From the NCBI GenBank assembly GCA_009602735.1, contig WELA01003638.1:620556-684555 (forward strand): a stretch of DNA of 64,000 nucleotides, in the 5' to 3' direction. The position numbers were made by a program, and so were the translations under genes. Source of the DNA: Mesotaenium endlicherianum (lineage: Eukaryota; Streptophyta; Zygnematophyceae; Zygnematales; Mesotaeniaceae). Positions 54,380 to 64,000 of the stretch are shown here, piece after piece (the stretch's first letter is position 1; every line of letters begins with the position of its first letter). Under the pieces are notes generated by a model that saw nothing but the letters and a program-made list of their open reading frames with translations, had not been told where the DNA came from and ran no database searches.

Positions 54380-55035
54380 TGGCTCCCGCCTTGCGAGGGT
54401 ATCACGGTCTTAGACCTTTTTGCTGGTATCTCTTCCACTGTCGCCGGCCTGCTTCTTAGTAGCCACCGCATTGCCCATTACTACTATTGCAACATAGATC
54501 TCCGCGCCCGTCCCGCTAGCCACTCCCACCTCACGTTACTTTCTCAAGCCTTCCCACACTTACTACCTCCTTCCTCCTTTCATACCGCATATTCCGCCCT
54601 TTCTCAAGACATCCGCTTAATCCAACCCATTCACTTACACGCGTTAGGTCTTGTTCCTCACGTAGTCGGTGGGTGGGAATGCCAAGGTCACTCTCGGGCT
54701 GGGTTAGGTCAGGGGTGCACGATAGACAATCCCAACCATTCTTCGAGCTCGTTTGTATCATTACCCTCCTCCAGCAGCCCCAATCTCCTGGTCCTGTTTA
54801 CCTCCTGGAAAACGTCAACTGTGCTGACGATGTCCGCGCTCACGTCCGTTTCGATTTTCTCACTATCACATCTCTTTTAGGCGAGGGGGTCACCCTCGAT
54901 GCCGTTGTTGTCGATTCGTACGCACATAGGTCACGGGTGTTCCGGCAGAGTTTTGTCTCTCTTCTCACCCTCCGTCCTTTAGTTGCCCACGTGTACGCCG
55001 ACCCTCAGCTCTTCGTTGAGGGCTTTACTTGTTAA
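54380..55035 (+). pseudogene. rcMT-2 C5 cytosine methyltransferase, broken and C-terminally short
   Basis: Motif I ITVLDLFAGISSTVAGLL, then NIDLRARP, motif IV-like GGWECQGHSRAGLGQG (Glu in place of the conserved Pro before the Cys), a frameshift near 54,737, motif VI PVYLLENVNC and motif VIII-like DSYAHRSRVFRQSF. Stop at 55,033-55,035. Motifs IX and X are not seen, and no RT or integrase follows. Relative to rcMT-1 the sequence is distant, but order and context (gag-protease-methyltransferase) are the same. Confidence 0.8.
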
Positions 55036-55540
55036 TCCTGCTCTTGGTAACAGCAATTCGATAATTGAGACATTTGAGAATTTGGAAACTAGCACATAGC
55101 TTACTCTTTTTTTTTATGTGCTTTCGCACGCTCGTGGTGTTTTGCCTCTGACCTTCGCTAGCAATCCTAGCAGATTCTTTCACGCGTGCAGCGCCGTCAA
55201 ACTGAACGTAGTCGCGAGACCGCCTCTATTTCAGGTTCTAAAATGTAGTATTAAAACAATAACTAGGGTAACTAAATTTACATTTAAAAAGTCTGGTGAA
55301 CGAGGTGTCGCAAAGGCTTTCTTGTGGACAGCTGTGGCGACCTTCAAATATTCTATTTTGAACTTTAAAATATTCTTACCGCGAACTCTAATTTTGAACC
55401 ATCGTACATCAAAGAATCCGTTACAAACTTTAAGTCAAATTAATCCTTGTCTCAAAGTTTCGAGTCTGTCATTAATTCAGTCACATTATAGTCTTTGGCT
55501 GTTGGCGCCAAATTTGCATCTACCACGTCCCGCATGCATT
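55036..55540 (+). other. rcMT-2 3' end and ASY1 upstream region
   Basis: 55,036-55,230 is similar to 42,000-42,935 in the same orientation and is probably the start of the rcMT-2 3' LTR or UTR, with a large deletion. The remainder to 55,540 is AT-rich and likely the ASY1 promoter region, though no promoter element could be assigned. tggcgccaaa at 55,501-55,510 is PBS-like but has no LTR end beside it. Confidence 0.4.
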
Positions 55541-58500
55541 ATGCAGCTGCTAGCTTCCGGAAAGCAAAGCGGCAATGTATGAATAGTTCGACCAATTACC
55601 ATTGTGAGTAGCCTGGTCTGCTTCAACTTCATAGGCCGCAGGTGCCTCATTGCCCACTGCCTTAGGAGTAATTTTGATCGACGTTCATGCAGACAGCAAT
55701 TACTCTTCAACATTCAGCACGAAGCTGGCTAAGAGGCTCGCCCATCTAGCTGGCTGGAGCAAATATGGTGTGTGATCACTATGGTACCCCTACCTCGAAG
55801 TGTCTTTCAGAAATTGCAGTGTGTTTCTTTTTCCATTGAAAGCTGTCATGCAGTGTGTGCACTTATAATGAGACCGCAAATGGATTCATACTTGCTCTTC
55901 TGCAAATATATGTGCACATGTATTAATTGGTAAATTCACAGACTCGACTACCTCAACAAGCGCAAGCCCAGGCAACAAAAAGTCAAGTCACTGCGCAGGA
56001 GTCCCTGCAACTGGTGAGATGACTTTACCTGAAGTTACATGTTCTGTTGCTGAAATAGCATTTTACTACAGACCAAATAGACCTACATGTAAATTAAACT
56101 TTCACCTTTGTGAGGCTAGCTTTCAGCAAATTGTGTATTTGCTGTTGGCTGCTGATGCGTAATGGTAGTGTATTGCTTGGATTTCCAACTTCGTGTTATT
56201 GCATGTATCCTGCAGACCCACTTTCTATGTGTGTATATACCTGTAAGGAACAGCTGAGGTTCTTAAGCATGCAGTACCCCTGAGTGTCTTCAAGATGTGT
56301 ATCCCTATTTCAAGACTTGTGTTGCAACAAGTGTGTTTTGCCCGTGTGTGTTGCCCAGACGCGAAATTTACTTCGAATTGCTGTCTTCAACATCAGCTAC
56401 ATCAGAGGCCTGTTTCCAGACAACTACTTTGATGACAAGTATGTGCCTGCACTTGGTAAGTGGACCATGGTTGGCTTCTAATGTATGCTGATTTTGCAGT
56501 TACGATTGGTCAAAGTATTTCAGGTCCTCCTTTATTCAGAGATAGGTCCATGACAAAATATGCATTGCCTCTTTAACATTAAGGTGAGAACTATTGTGCA
56601 AAGCTGTTTCTTGTCAAAAACTTGCAGTACATGTTGCTGCCATTGCATCACTCAAGACTTGGTTGAAATGACAATTGAGCACCTCCCTTGATAATCTGAA
56701 AACTGAAGTTTCCCAGTTTGTGGAGATGCAGAAATGAAGATTAAGAAACTTATTCCGTTGGATCCTGAGTCAAGGAGGATGATTGATTGGATGGAAAAAG
56801 GTACTCTTCTCAGCTATAGGTGTTCTGTGGATGAGCTTTGCAGCTATCAGCAGGGGTCCTTCATGAAAGGGCTCCTAAACATGTATGGTTCTGTGTGACA
56901 GGTGTTTATGACGCTCTTCAACATAAGTACCTGAGGACAATGGTGTTTGCCATATGCGAAACTGAGGAGGGTCCAGTTCTAGAGGAGTACAGCTGTGAGT
57001 TTCACGACTTACTTTCACTATTTCAGACAGTAAAAATGTCAATACTATGTACACATATAGGGGTTCGTTTGCAATGGCACATTGATCAACCAAAGTAACT
57101 TATGCAGACCTGTGGCCTGAAAGGTAGTGATAACCACGTTCCAGCTGCAGCCAGCTGTTGCTGCTGAGAATTTAACGTAGTGTCCAAGATAATTTAACAC
57201 ATTTTCAGGCTTCAGTGCTAATCTGATGTCTATAGGAACAGTAATATGGGGACACTTGACTATGGTAGTATGTATGCAAATGGCAGTCTCTTTCAGCTAT
57301 GGTAAAGACAAAGAAGAAGGCGTGAAGATGGATGTGGCTCGAACAGGAGACAAGACGGGTGGAAAAACAATCCAGTCCAATGCATCGGAGAATGTCACGC
57401 CAGCACAGATGAAGTACGTACCCTTAATCTAATTAACTATAAGGAATTCCAGCAACAAATTCCAGCAACAATCCTGACACAATGGCAAATCTTTTTGTCA
57501 ATAGTCTAATTGTTAACATTGTCACTCAGGAATGCTGCGTGCAAGATGGTTCGTACTCTCGTACAACTGATGCGCACCCTTGATAAGGTTCCAGATGAGG
57601 TAACGCATCCTCGTGAACTCAGCTATGCTTCACCTAGCCCAATCCAGTGAAGGAAGCAGCTGATTGTTGATTTTAGGCAAGTAACCATAGATGAAGCAAA
57701 GTCCTCAGTGTTACCAGGTTTCTCAGAGTTCTTTGTGGTCTGGTATGCGTGGCAGAGGGTAATCATCATGAAGCTCTTCTACTATGACGATGTTACGGTA
57801 AGAAACTGCATCTGCAATGATCATCTGTTTTCACAATTACATAGACGCAATCAGCTTCAAATACGAGAATATGGAATGCATGAAAAATCCGTAACTTGAA
57901 ATCTTTCTTCGTGTAGCCCGAGGATTATGAGCCTCCTTTCTTCAAATGTGCATCTGAAGAGCAAAATCTGCCATGGTCTCGTACCCCATTGAAGATGAAG
58001 ATTGGTGATGTGGACAGCAAACACTACAAGATTGCTCTCAAGGTACCCGGAATTGAACACTATTGCCCCTGAACATATGTGCAGACAACTGATTGGCATC
58101 CTTGATTGTTGCTTTCTTACTGGTGCTGCCTTTGCAATCAAATAATCAGGTTCTTTCTGAATAGGTGAGGGGTAACAGGTGCGCAGTGTGCTGGACCCGT
58201 GCGACAACATCCAAGACAATGACCATAATAGTATAACTCATGATTCAGTGGATGGAGGCAGTAACCAAGCAGATGACTCCTCGGATTCAGAGGATACGAC
58301 TATGAATGCCCCTAACAGTCAGCAAGGCGCCCAAGATATGGTGAATATAATGAAGCAACCTTCTGTTTCTTCTCTTCATTCTAGGTCCTGTCTGAAAGTT
58401 CATGTTGTAACCATTGTCCTGACGATGTAATGGTCAGGCTCCAGAAAACCAACTCGTTACACAATCATGCAAGTGCCGTCTAACTTTGTTTTTGCATCCA

Positions 58501-59729
58501 GTAGTAATTTAACTTCAAATGCAGCGGTGCCCTTGTAGGAAGTGGACATATGCTCACCTGCTCAGCTTGTTGCTAAAAGCACCGGCCCTGAACCCGTGGT
58601 CAAATCTCATCCAGCAGGCCATGGAAAAGAGCTGCTTCACCCAACGAGTGAGTTGCAAGCACCCGTCTTCAGAGTGATACTTGTTCTGCCAAAAACTATG
58701 TCTGCCCATAGCGTTCTACTTGTGGGTGGGTGATTTGATACTGATACTCCTACTAGTAGTCAATTGATGACTGAACAGCACTGGGGTAAATATATGACTA
58801 CTCAGTGCTGGCTCTTGCTACCTTTGATCAGATGGTGAGGGGTCAACTGCTGCGGTACTTCAGTCGTACGGCTCGGATACTACTCGTGAGAGACCTTCTG
58901 CAGCCCAAAAGAAAGCTCAAGAGACAAAACTGACATCCAACCCCAATTTTAAAGAACCGCCTGCGCCAGTGCAGACGAGATCAAAGACAAACAAGGGACA
59001 GGTATCATCTAAACTATGCGGTTTTGAAACTGATACACATCTTATATTGCAGACTTTTATTTTTTTGGCTGGGATGAGTGTCTGGTAGATGGCGGTGTCA
59101 GAAATACTCCCATGGGATTGCTGTCTGTATTTTGTTGTGTTGAGTTGTTTGATTTGCACATTCGAATACAAAATTATGCAACATTTACTGCTATTAGCCT
59201 CTCACTAGGTCATTGGCGGGGGGGGATGGGGGACAATGTTTCAATGGGCGCAGCGTGACTCTACAGCCGGATCGCCTGAGGGGGGTCCCTTAGATCATCC
59301 TGCACCCCCTGCAGGCAGTTGCTCTGCACCTGATCGTCAGCCTCAAAAAGGCTTGGGCATGGCCCCACCTCTGCCTGCACAGTGTGGCGATTTCACAGAT
59401 AGCCAGGAGTTTGACAGCAGCCAGCGAGCTCGCAAAGCTAGCCTGGTATGCTTCTGTGTCCTCTCCATTCCATGTTCAAAATTGCTTGTAGTCCTTCCGT
59501 ACTCAGGGACATATTCTATCATAGCATTCTCACAGCTTTTTTAGCTGGCGTGGGAATTAACTACACCTAAACTCTAGGACCAATGATGTGTGTCGCCACA
59601 GTTGATCTGCATGTCAGCTGTCGCGCGGAGTTTTTGTGGGAGCTAGATCCACATTCTGACAAGAAGTAGGCTTGGCAGGTGTCGGAGCCAATCTACCAAG
59701 CGGCAAAACGCTTTCGGTCTGAGTCCTGA
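55541..59729 (+). CDS. ASY1: ASY1/HOP1-like meiotic HORMA-domain protein (15 exons)
   Basis: ASY1 is the plant HORMAD of the meiotic chromosome axis, needed for synapsis and interhomologue recombination. Exons: 55541-55576 (tentative), 55942-56013, 56359-56455, 56726-56800, 56902-56994, 57287-57413, 57530-57599, 57756-57797, 57917-58042, 58179-58340, 58385-58432, 58539-58647, 58832-59001, 59209-59445, 59679-59729; phases agree, giving 504 aa. The HORMA domain covers about residues 30-260: [85 protein letters not shown] and DYEPPFF. The rest is acidic/Ser-rich, then Pro/Gln-rich, ending in AAKRFRSES. No SWIRM domain, which Arabidopsis ASY1 has, is seen. The first exon and start codon are the least certain parts. 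Confidence 0.9.
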
Positions 59730-60436
59730 ATGGTTGCTTACTAGCTGGCACGAGCTAGAAATAAGCTTACTCTTATTGACCTATATGCACACTGCTCTGA
59801 AGTTACTAGTGATGGGCTGTACCATAGACTGTGGAGCAGGTAGCTATCTCCATTTATATGCCCAGATACATGCGCGTACCTTTAGCATACATACTATCAA
59901 ATCAAATTGTGTCCGTGGGAACCCATGAAGTTGCACTCTTAAGAGCGCAGTGACACTTCACAGTTTAATTCTAAGAGGTTTTCTTCCAAAACAGCATACT
60001 TCACCACTCAAAAGAAGTTGGCCAAGTCACTTGCAATCAAGCTGCTCTTTTTAAGGGATGCACAACCGCAGACAGAATCATAGCAGAGATGTTTTGCACA
60101 CTCCATGAAGTGACCGTGTACATGAACCAAGCAACCATGCAGCACTTGCATTACAGGGTATAAAAAGCTTGTGCAAAAATGTATCAGCAATCTTTGTGTG
60201 CTCGTGGTGTAGGGAGTTGCGGAGCAGTCTGCAATCATTTATTAACCATCAACCTTGCATTAGACAACTAGATGACTGTCGGTCACTGAGTCAAAATATA
60301 CGTCAAGTACATACCACATCCACAAGGCCAACATAGCTCCTCAATTGGGCCTACTCGATACATGATATAAACACGCTGCTTGCTTGACCCACAAAAAAGT
60401 GCGCATTAGCATTCTGAGAGAAGGATTGCCTGCTGA
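59730..60436. other. Intergenic region between convergent ASY1 and ARF-GEF genes
   Basis: Should hold both 3' UTRs. No exon, RNA gene or repeat was recognised. Confidence 0.5.
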
Positions 60437-62845
60437 CTACCTGCTTTGCAGCAAGAGAGGGCCTATCCTTGAGCCAAACATGCTGCTGAGGGCCATCTGA
60501 ACCTCTGGTGAGCCGTGCTCACAGCTGACCAACTCGGCCAGCAAGGGAAAGAACTGGGTGAGGTGCTGCTTGAACGCTGCATCCTTCAAGTTGCCAACTG
60601 CTCGAAGGGTGGCGACCACCAATGGTGCCCTGGCAACCAACTCACGCCTTCTCGCGGACCCAAGTGGCATCACCCAGTAAGCTGGCTGCGGAGGCTGATC
60701 GTTACCCATGCCATCAGACAGAGGTGCTAAGCCCCCTGAAGCTGTGCTGACATAGACCTGCACAGAAGAAGAAAGAACAAAGATTCAAACACAACACGAA
60801 CACTTGCTGACGAAGTCCTCACCACTACCTCACGACATATGTGTTGAACAGTTGGATGTTACCAAAGTAGCAGCAGGATTGATACAAGGGACTGCTACCG
60901 AAAGGCCCACATGCAGTATATTTGAAGTGCACAAGAACAAAAAGGAAAGGAGTACGAGGCAAACACAAGAATTTTCATCCCAAGATACAATATCAGGAGC
61001 ACAACCATAACACTGCACACAATGCGAGATGCATAGACTTCACCTGCAAGACCTCCTCGCACAGCACAACCAGACGCAGCTCTACGTTCGCATCCTTCGC
61101 AAGCTCCGGCTTCTCGCCGGGCAGCCGCTGCAGCAGTCCCAGATAGGCGTGGAAGGCCTCGCTCTCCAGCCGCAACAGGGGAGGGTCCGGCATCTGCGTC
61201 TCTGACCGAAGCTCCTGAAGGCGGAATCGCAAGTGCCGGTCGCTGTTCACAGCGTGCGCGTGCGACGCCACCTTCTGAAGGGTGTCCAGCACCAGCATAG
61301 TGTGCTGCGTCGACAGGCCGGTCCCGTGCATACCGTAGATCTCTGTCATCGCCTGCAAGCAGCACAAGCAAACACATAAATTCTATCAACATAAGTGGCA
61401 GACAGCATCAAGTCTGCATCCACTGCCGCATACTCTGCCACCTGCCTGGTTCCCACTGCCCTCCTTAGATTGAGTACTCAAACTGCACCAACACAGTAAG
61501 AAGACCTAATGGACCGGAGCACAGCAGAGCTATCTTGTGTATGTATGGATCTGGCACACAACCACAGGGGATGGAGAGCGGAAGTAGCGGAGGCGGATGT
61601 GGAGGTGGCACGTCAAGCCTCACCCAAGTAAGCCCAACTAGTGACACGGTCCTTTTGCTTCTTTTCCGCATACGTGCAAAGAAAGAAGTGTGCACGGTAA
61701 AACGGTGACGGGGGCAAGGCGCTCGGCGGTCCCCGGCCCACCTGGACAAGCAGAAGCTGCACGGCAATCTTGCAGCGCACGTCAGCGATGGCGTGGTGCA
61801 GCGAGGCAGGCTCGTCGTCCTCCCACTCCCCCTCGTCATCGTGCTCCTCCTTGTCGCTGTCCCGCTTCGCCACCGCACCGCTGGGTCTCCTGCTGGCCTG
61901 AATCTGCGCCTCCTCCTCTTCGTCCTCCTCCTCCGCCGCCTTCACCACGGCCAGCATGTCTGGCAGCGTTGACATGGCAGCATCTTGCAGGGCCACCAGT
62001 ACCTGTTACAGCAACACGAGCACGGCAGCACAACCTCGCTCCCCCCCCGCGTTAGCATCAGAGGCTCCAATGAACAAGCAAGTGCTAGGCAGTCTCACAA
62101 GCCCCGTGGATAAGAGTGGTTAACAGGAGAAAGTCGCGAGAAGCTGGATTGCTGACTGGTCCAGTCCGAGCCCGCGGCCGCTGCCTGAAGAGTGCTCAGA
62201 TCATTTTGCGTACGACCCTCTGTCAGGTTGTGAGCGCACGCCACAGAAAGCTGCTGCATTTGCTGCTGGCGCTGCTGCTGATATTGCATTTGCTGCAGCA
62301 CGGCAAGAGAGGACGACAGCGGACCTTCCACAATGTGGCTGACTCACAAACCTCTCCCATACTGCCAGGTACCAGGTAAATAAGAGATCTGTGCACCCTA
62401 GATCCCATGTGACCCGCTCGGAGTCACAACGAGGCTCTGCATGCGTCTGCCAGCAGCAACGCAAGGGGGCAGCAGCAATAGGCCTTCTCCGGCCCCGGCT
62501 CCGACCGCGGCCACCACCCCCTTGCAGCAGGGGACAGAGTGCGAGCTCTGAAGAAGGGGCTCACCTCATCCCACCTCTCCTGCGAGAAGAGGTCGCCGGC
62601 GTTGCTCATGAGGCGCACGAAGGCGGCCACGCCGATGGCGGCCAGGCTCTGGTGCGGGCGCTTGATGAAGCCGGTGAGCAGCGCCAGGATGCGGCCCAGC
62701 AGCGGGTTCACGACGGCGTAGAACTTCACGAAGAGGTCGACGACGAGCTGCAGCGCGAGCGTGCACGTCTCGTACAGCCACGCGTCCATCTCCAGCTCCA
62801 GCGACTCGCGCTCCGAGGCGGCGCCGCCGTCGTCGGGGCCGGCGG

Positions 62846-62879
<34 letters not shown>

Positions 62880-63965
62880 GTGCTTGGGCTTGCGGGCGTG
62901 GGGCTCGCTGGCGCGGCGCACGTAGTCGAAGATGGGGAACAGCACGGAGTCAAACACGCGCTCCCACAGCGCGGGCGAGAACATGTGGCCGTGGAAGCGC
63001 AGGGTGTCGAACAGCACCTCCAGCGCGCTCTTGCGGATGTCCGGGCGCGGGTCAAACGTCAACTCCGACAGGCCTGTGTGTGCGCGACCCACGCCCCCGC
63101 CATAGCAACAGCGCCGTCAAGCCTCAAGTCACTTCGGAAGAGAGCATGCCGCTGTCAGGCCCCAAGCCTCTTGAACAGAGAGTGGAACAGAGAGCGAGCC
63201 GCCATTCGTTTGTGCAAGTAAGATTTGGGGCCAAGAGATTTCATCGGAGGGGCGTGACAGACAACACCTCCACCCGACCCTCTGATTCAGGTGGATGATT
63301 AGAGTGTGAGCCAGAGGGGCCACCCGACCCAGGCACCCAATGGGGATACTACTCATTCTTAAGCAGCCCCCAACAAGGCTCCCCACCCAAACCACAAAGA
63401 AAACAACCCGTAGTAGGAGATTTTGGATGGGCCCGAAAGACAGAGACATAACAAAGGGGAGTTGAAAAGAAAGAGCAAGAGCAGGAAATAAATCCCCCCC
63501 CGCCCCCCCCAAGAAAATTTAAAAAACATCGAGTGACCAGGAACAAGGTCTAGAGGAGAAGAGAGGGAGGGAGGAAGCGAGGGACGGAGGGAGAGAGGGA
63601 GGTAGGGAGGGAGGGACGCACTTACCGGCGAGCAGCGGGAACCAGAAGTAGACGTGGTCGTCCTTGTCGGTGAACTGGTCGCCGTCGGGCCGCCCGGGCT
63701 GCGACTTGCCGTCCTTCTGCGAGACGCCGAGCTCGCCCTCCGCCAGCTTGAGCGCGCAGAAGCGCAGGAAGGCGATGGCGTTGAGGCTGACGTCCTTGTT
63801 GAAGCGCGAGTTGGTGAAGGCGATGAGGCAGTTCACGCAGTCCGTGAACGTGGTAGTCTCTGTCTCCGTGATGTACGGGAAGTACTCGCGCACCACCTTC
63901 TCGATCGTCTCGAACGCCAGCAGCACGATGTTCTTGTGGTCGTCCGTGGCCGCCGTCGTGAACAC
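60437..63965 (-). CDS. BIG-type ARF guanine-nucleotide exchange factor, C-terminal part (partial)
   Basis: Large Sec7-family GEFs of the BIG group activate ARF GTPases at the trans-Golgi network for vesicle budding. Only the 3' exons are in the window (minus strand): 63626-63965, 62565-63073, 61742-62002, 61044-61352, 60437-60757; phases fit, giving about 479 aa and a stop at 60,437-60,439. Family blocks: VVREYFPYITETETTTFTDC and LNAIAFLRFCALKLAEG (the DUF1981 region C-terminal to Sec7), GLSELTFDPRPDIRKSALEV (HDS repeat), VFDSVLFPIFDYVR, LLRLESEAF, and the C-terminal LVARAPLVVATLRAV...FFPLLAELVSCEHGSPEVQ. The Sec7 domain lies beyond the right edge. Exon 62565-63073 has a ten-Gln run in a loop that is variable in the family. 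Coding exons are very GC-rich. Whether it is orthologous to BIG1-4 or BIG5 cannot be told. Confidence 0.9.
62847..62876 (-). repeat. (CAG)10 repeat coding for polyglutamine
   Basis: Ten CTG triplets on the plus strand, i.e. ten CAG codons in the ARF-GEF frame, after KPKHH and before AAGPDDGG. The insert lies between conserved HDS segments. Confidence 0.9.
63555..63617. repeat. GGGA-rich purine tract in an ARF-GEF intron
   Basis: Repeats of gaggga/gggagg on the plus strand, just past the splice donor of exon 63626-63965. Four or more GGG runs are close together, so quadruplex formation is possible. Confidence 0.8.
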
Positions 63966-64000
63966 CTGCGAGCAAATGGCCCATCCCCCCTCCCCCCCCC

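Noticed and set aside
62391-63221. 276-codon plus-strand open frame
   Set aside because: Antisense of the ARF-GEF exon 62565-63073; Leu/Gly low complexity.
1-64000. CRISPR arrays, bacterial operons or rRNA genes
   Set aside because: No regularly spaced short repeats, no Shine-Dalgarno-led gene clusters and no rRNA-like sequence; the DNA is eukaryotic with spliceosomal introns.

Overview
The window looks like nuclear DNA of a green plant, most likely a streptophyte alga or another early-diverging streptophyte. Three intron-rich genes are recognisable as plant families: a PEX22 peroxin, an ASY1/HOP1 meiotic HORMA protein and a BIG-type ARF-GEF. A fourth host gene encodes a bacterial-style cytosine-5 DNA methyltransferase with a C-terminal PWWP-like domain. 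Exons of the methyltransferase and ARF-GEF genes are very GC-rich, while the surrounding transposon DNA is much more AT-rich. The species cannot be fixed from sequence alone.

Layout. 1-10.4 kb: PEX22 (8 exons, +), a 458-bp Mutator-like MITE, then the methyltransferase-PWWP gene (+). 12.3-55.5 kb: a deep nest of LTR retrotransposons. 55.5-59.7 kb: ASY1 (15 exons, +, first exon tentative). 60.4-64.0 kb: the 3' end of the ARF-GEF gene (-), convergent with ASY1 and running off the right edge.

The nest can be ordered from its junctions. An old plus-strand Ty3/gypsy element (B', from 14,721) carries a young, intact chromovirus (A, 14,929-21,608, minus) in its 5' LTR. Its third ORF is split by a second insertion (23,460-43,764; perfect 5-bp duplication gagga). 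When the insertion is ignored, that reading frame resumes with no codon lost. This insertion holds a minus-strand retrotransposon (called rcMT-1 here) whose polyprotein carries Gag, protease, a C5 cytosine DNA methyltransferase, RT-RNase H and an integrase ending in a PHD finger. The rcMT-1 gag is in turn interrupted by an intact gypsy element (B, 32,201-40,991, minus) with an extra ORF3 after pol. To the right lie a mostly non-coding LTR element (C, 45,359-50,482) and a decayed relative, rcMT-2 (50.5-55.0 kb, +), which also ends in a methyltransferase domain.

Main points: (i) two related retroelements carry their own cytosine methyltransferase, and one also carries a histone-reader-type PHD finger; (ii) elements A and B each have a textbook -1 frameshift signal (slippery heptamer plus stem-loop) between gag and pol; (iii) family B has a coiled-coil ORF in the env position with a splice-acceptor-like start and a duplicated polypurine tract; (iv) a host methyltransferase-PWWP gene lies in the same window. 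Retrotransposon-encoded cytosine methyltransferases are known from dinoflagellates and a charophyte alga; the methyltransferase plus PHD combination may be less well described.
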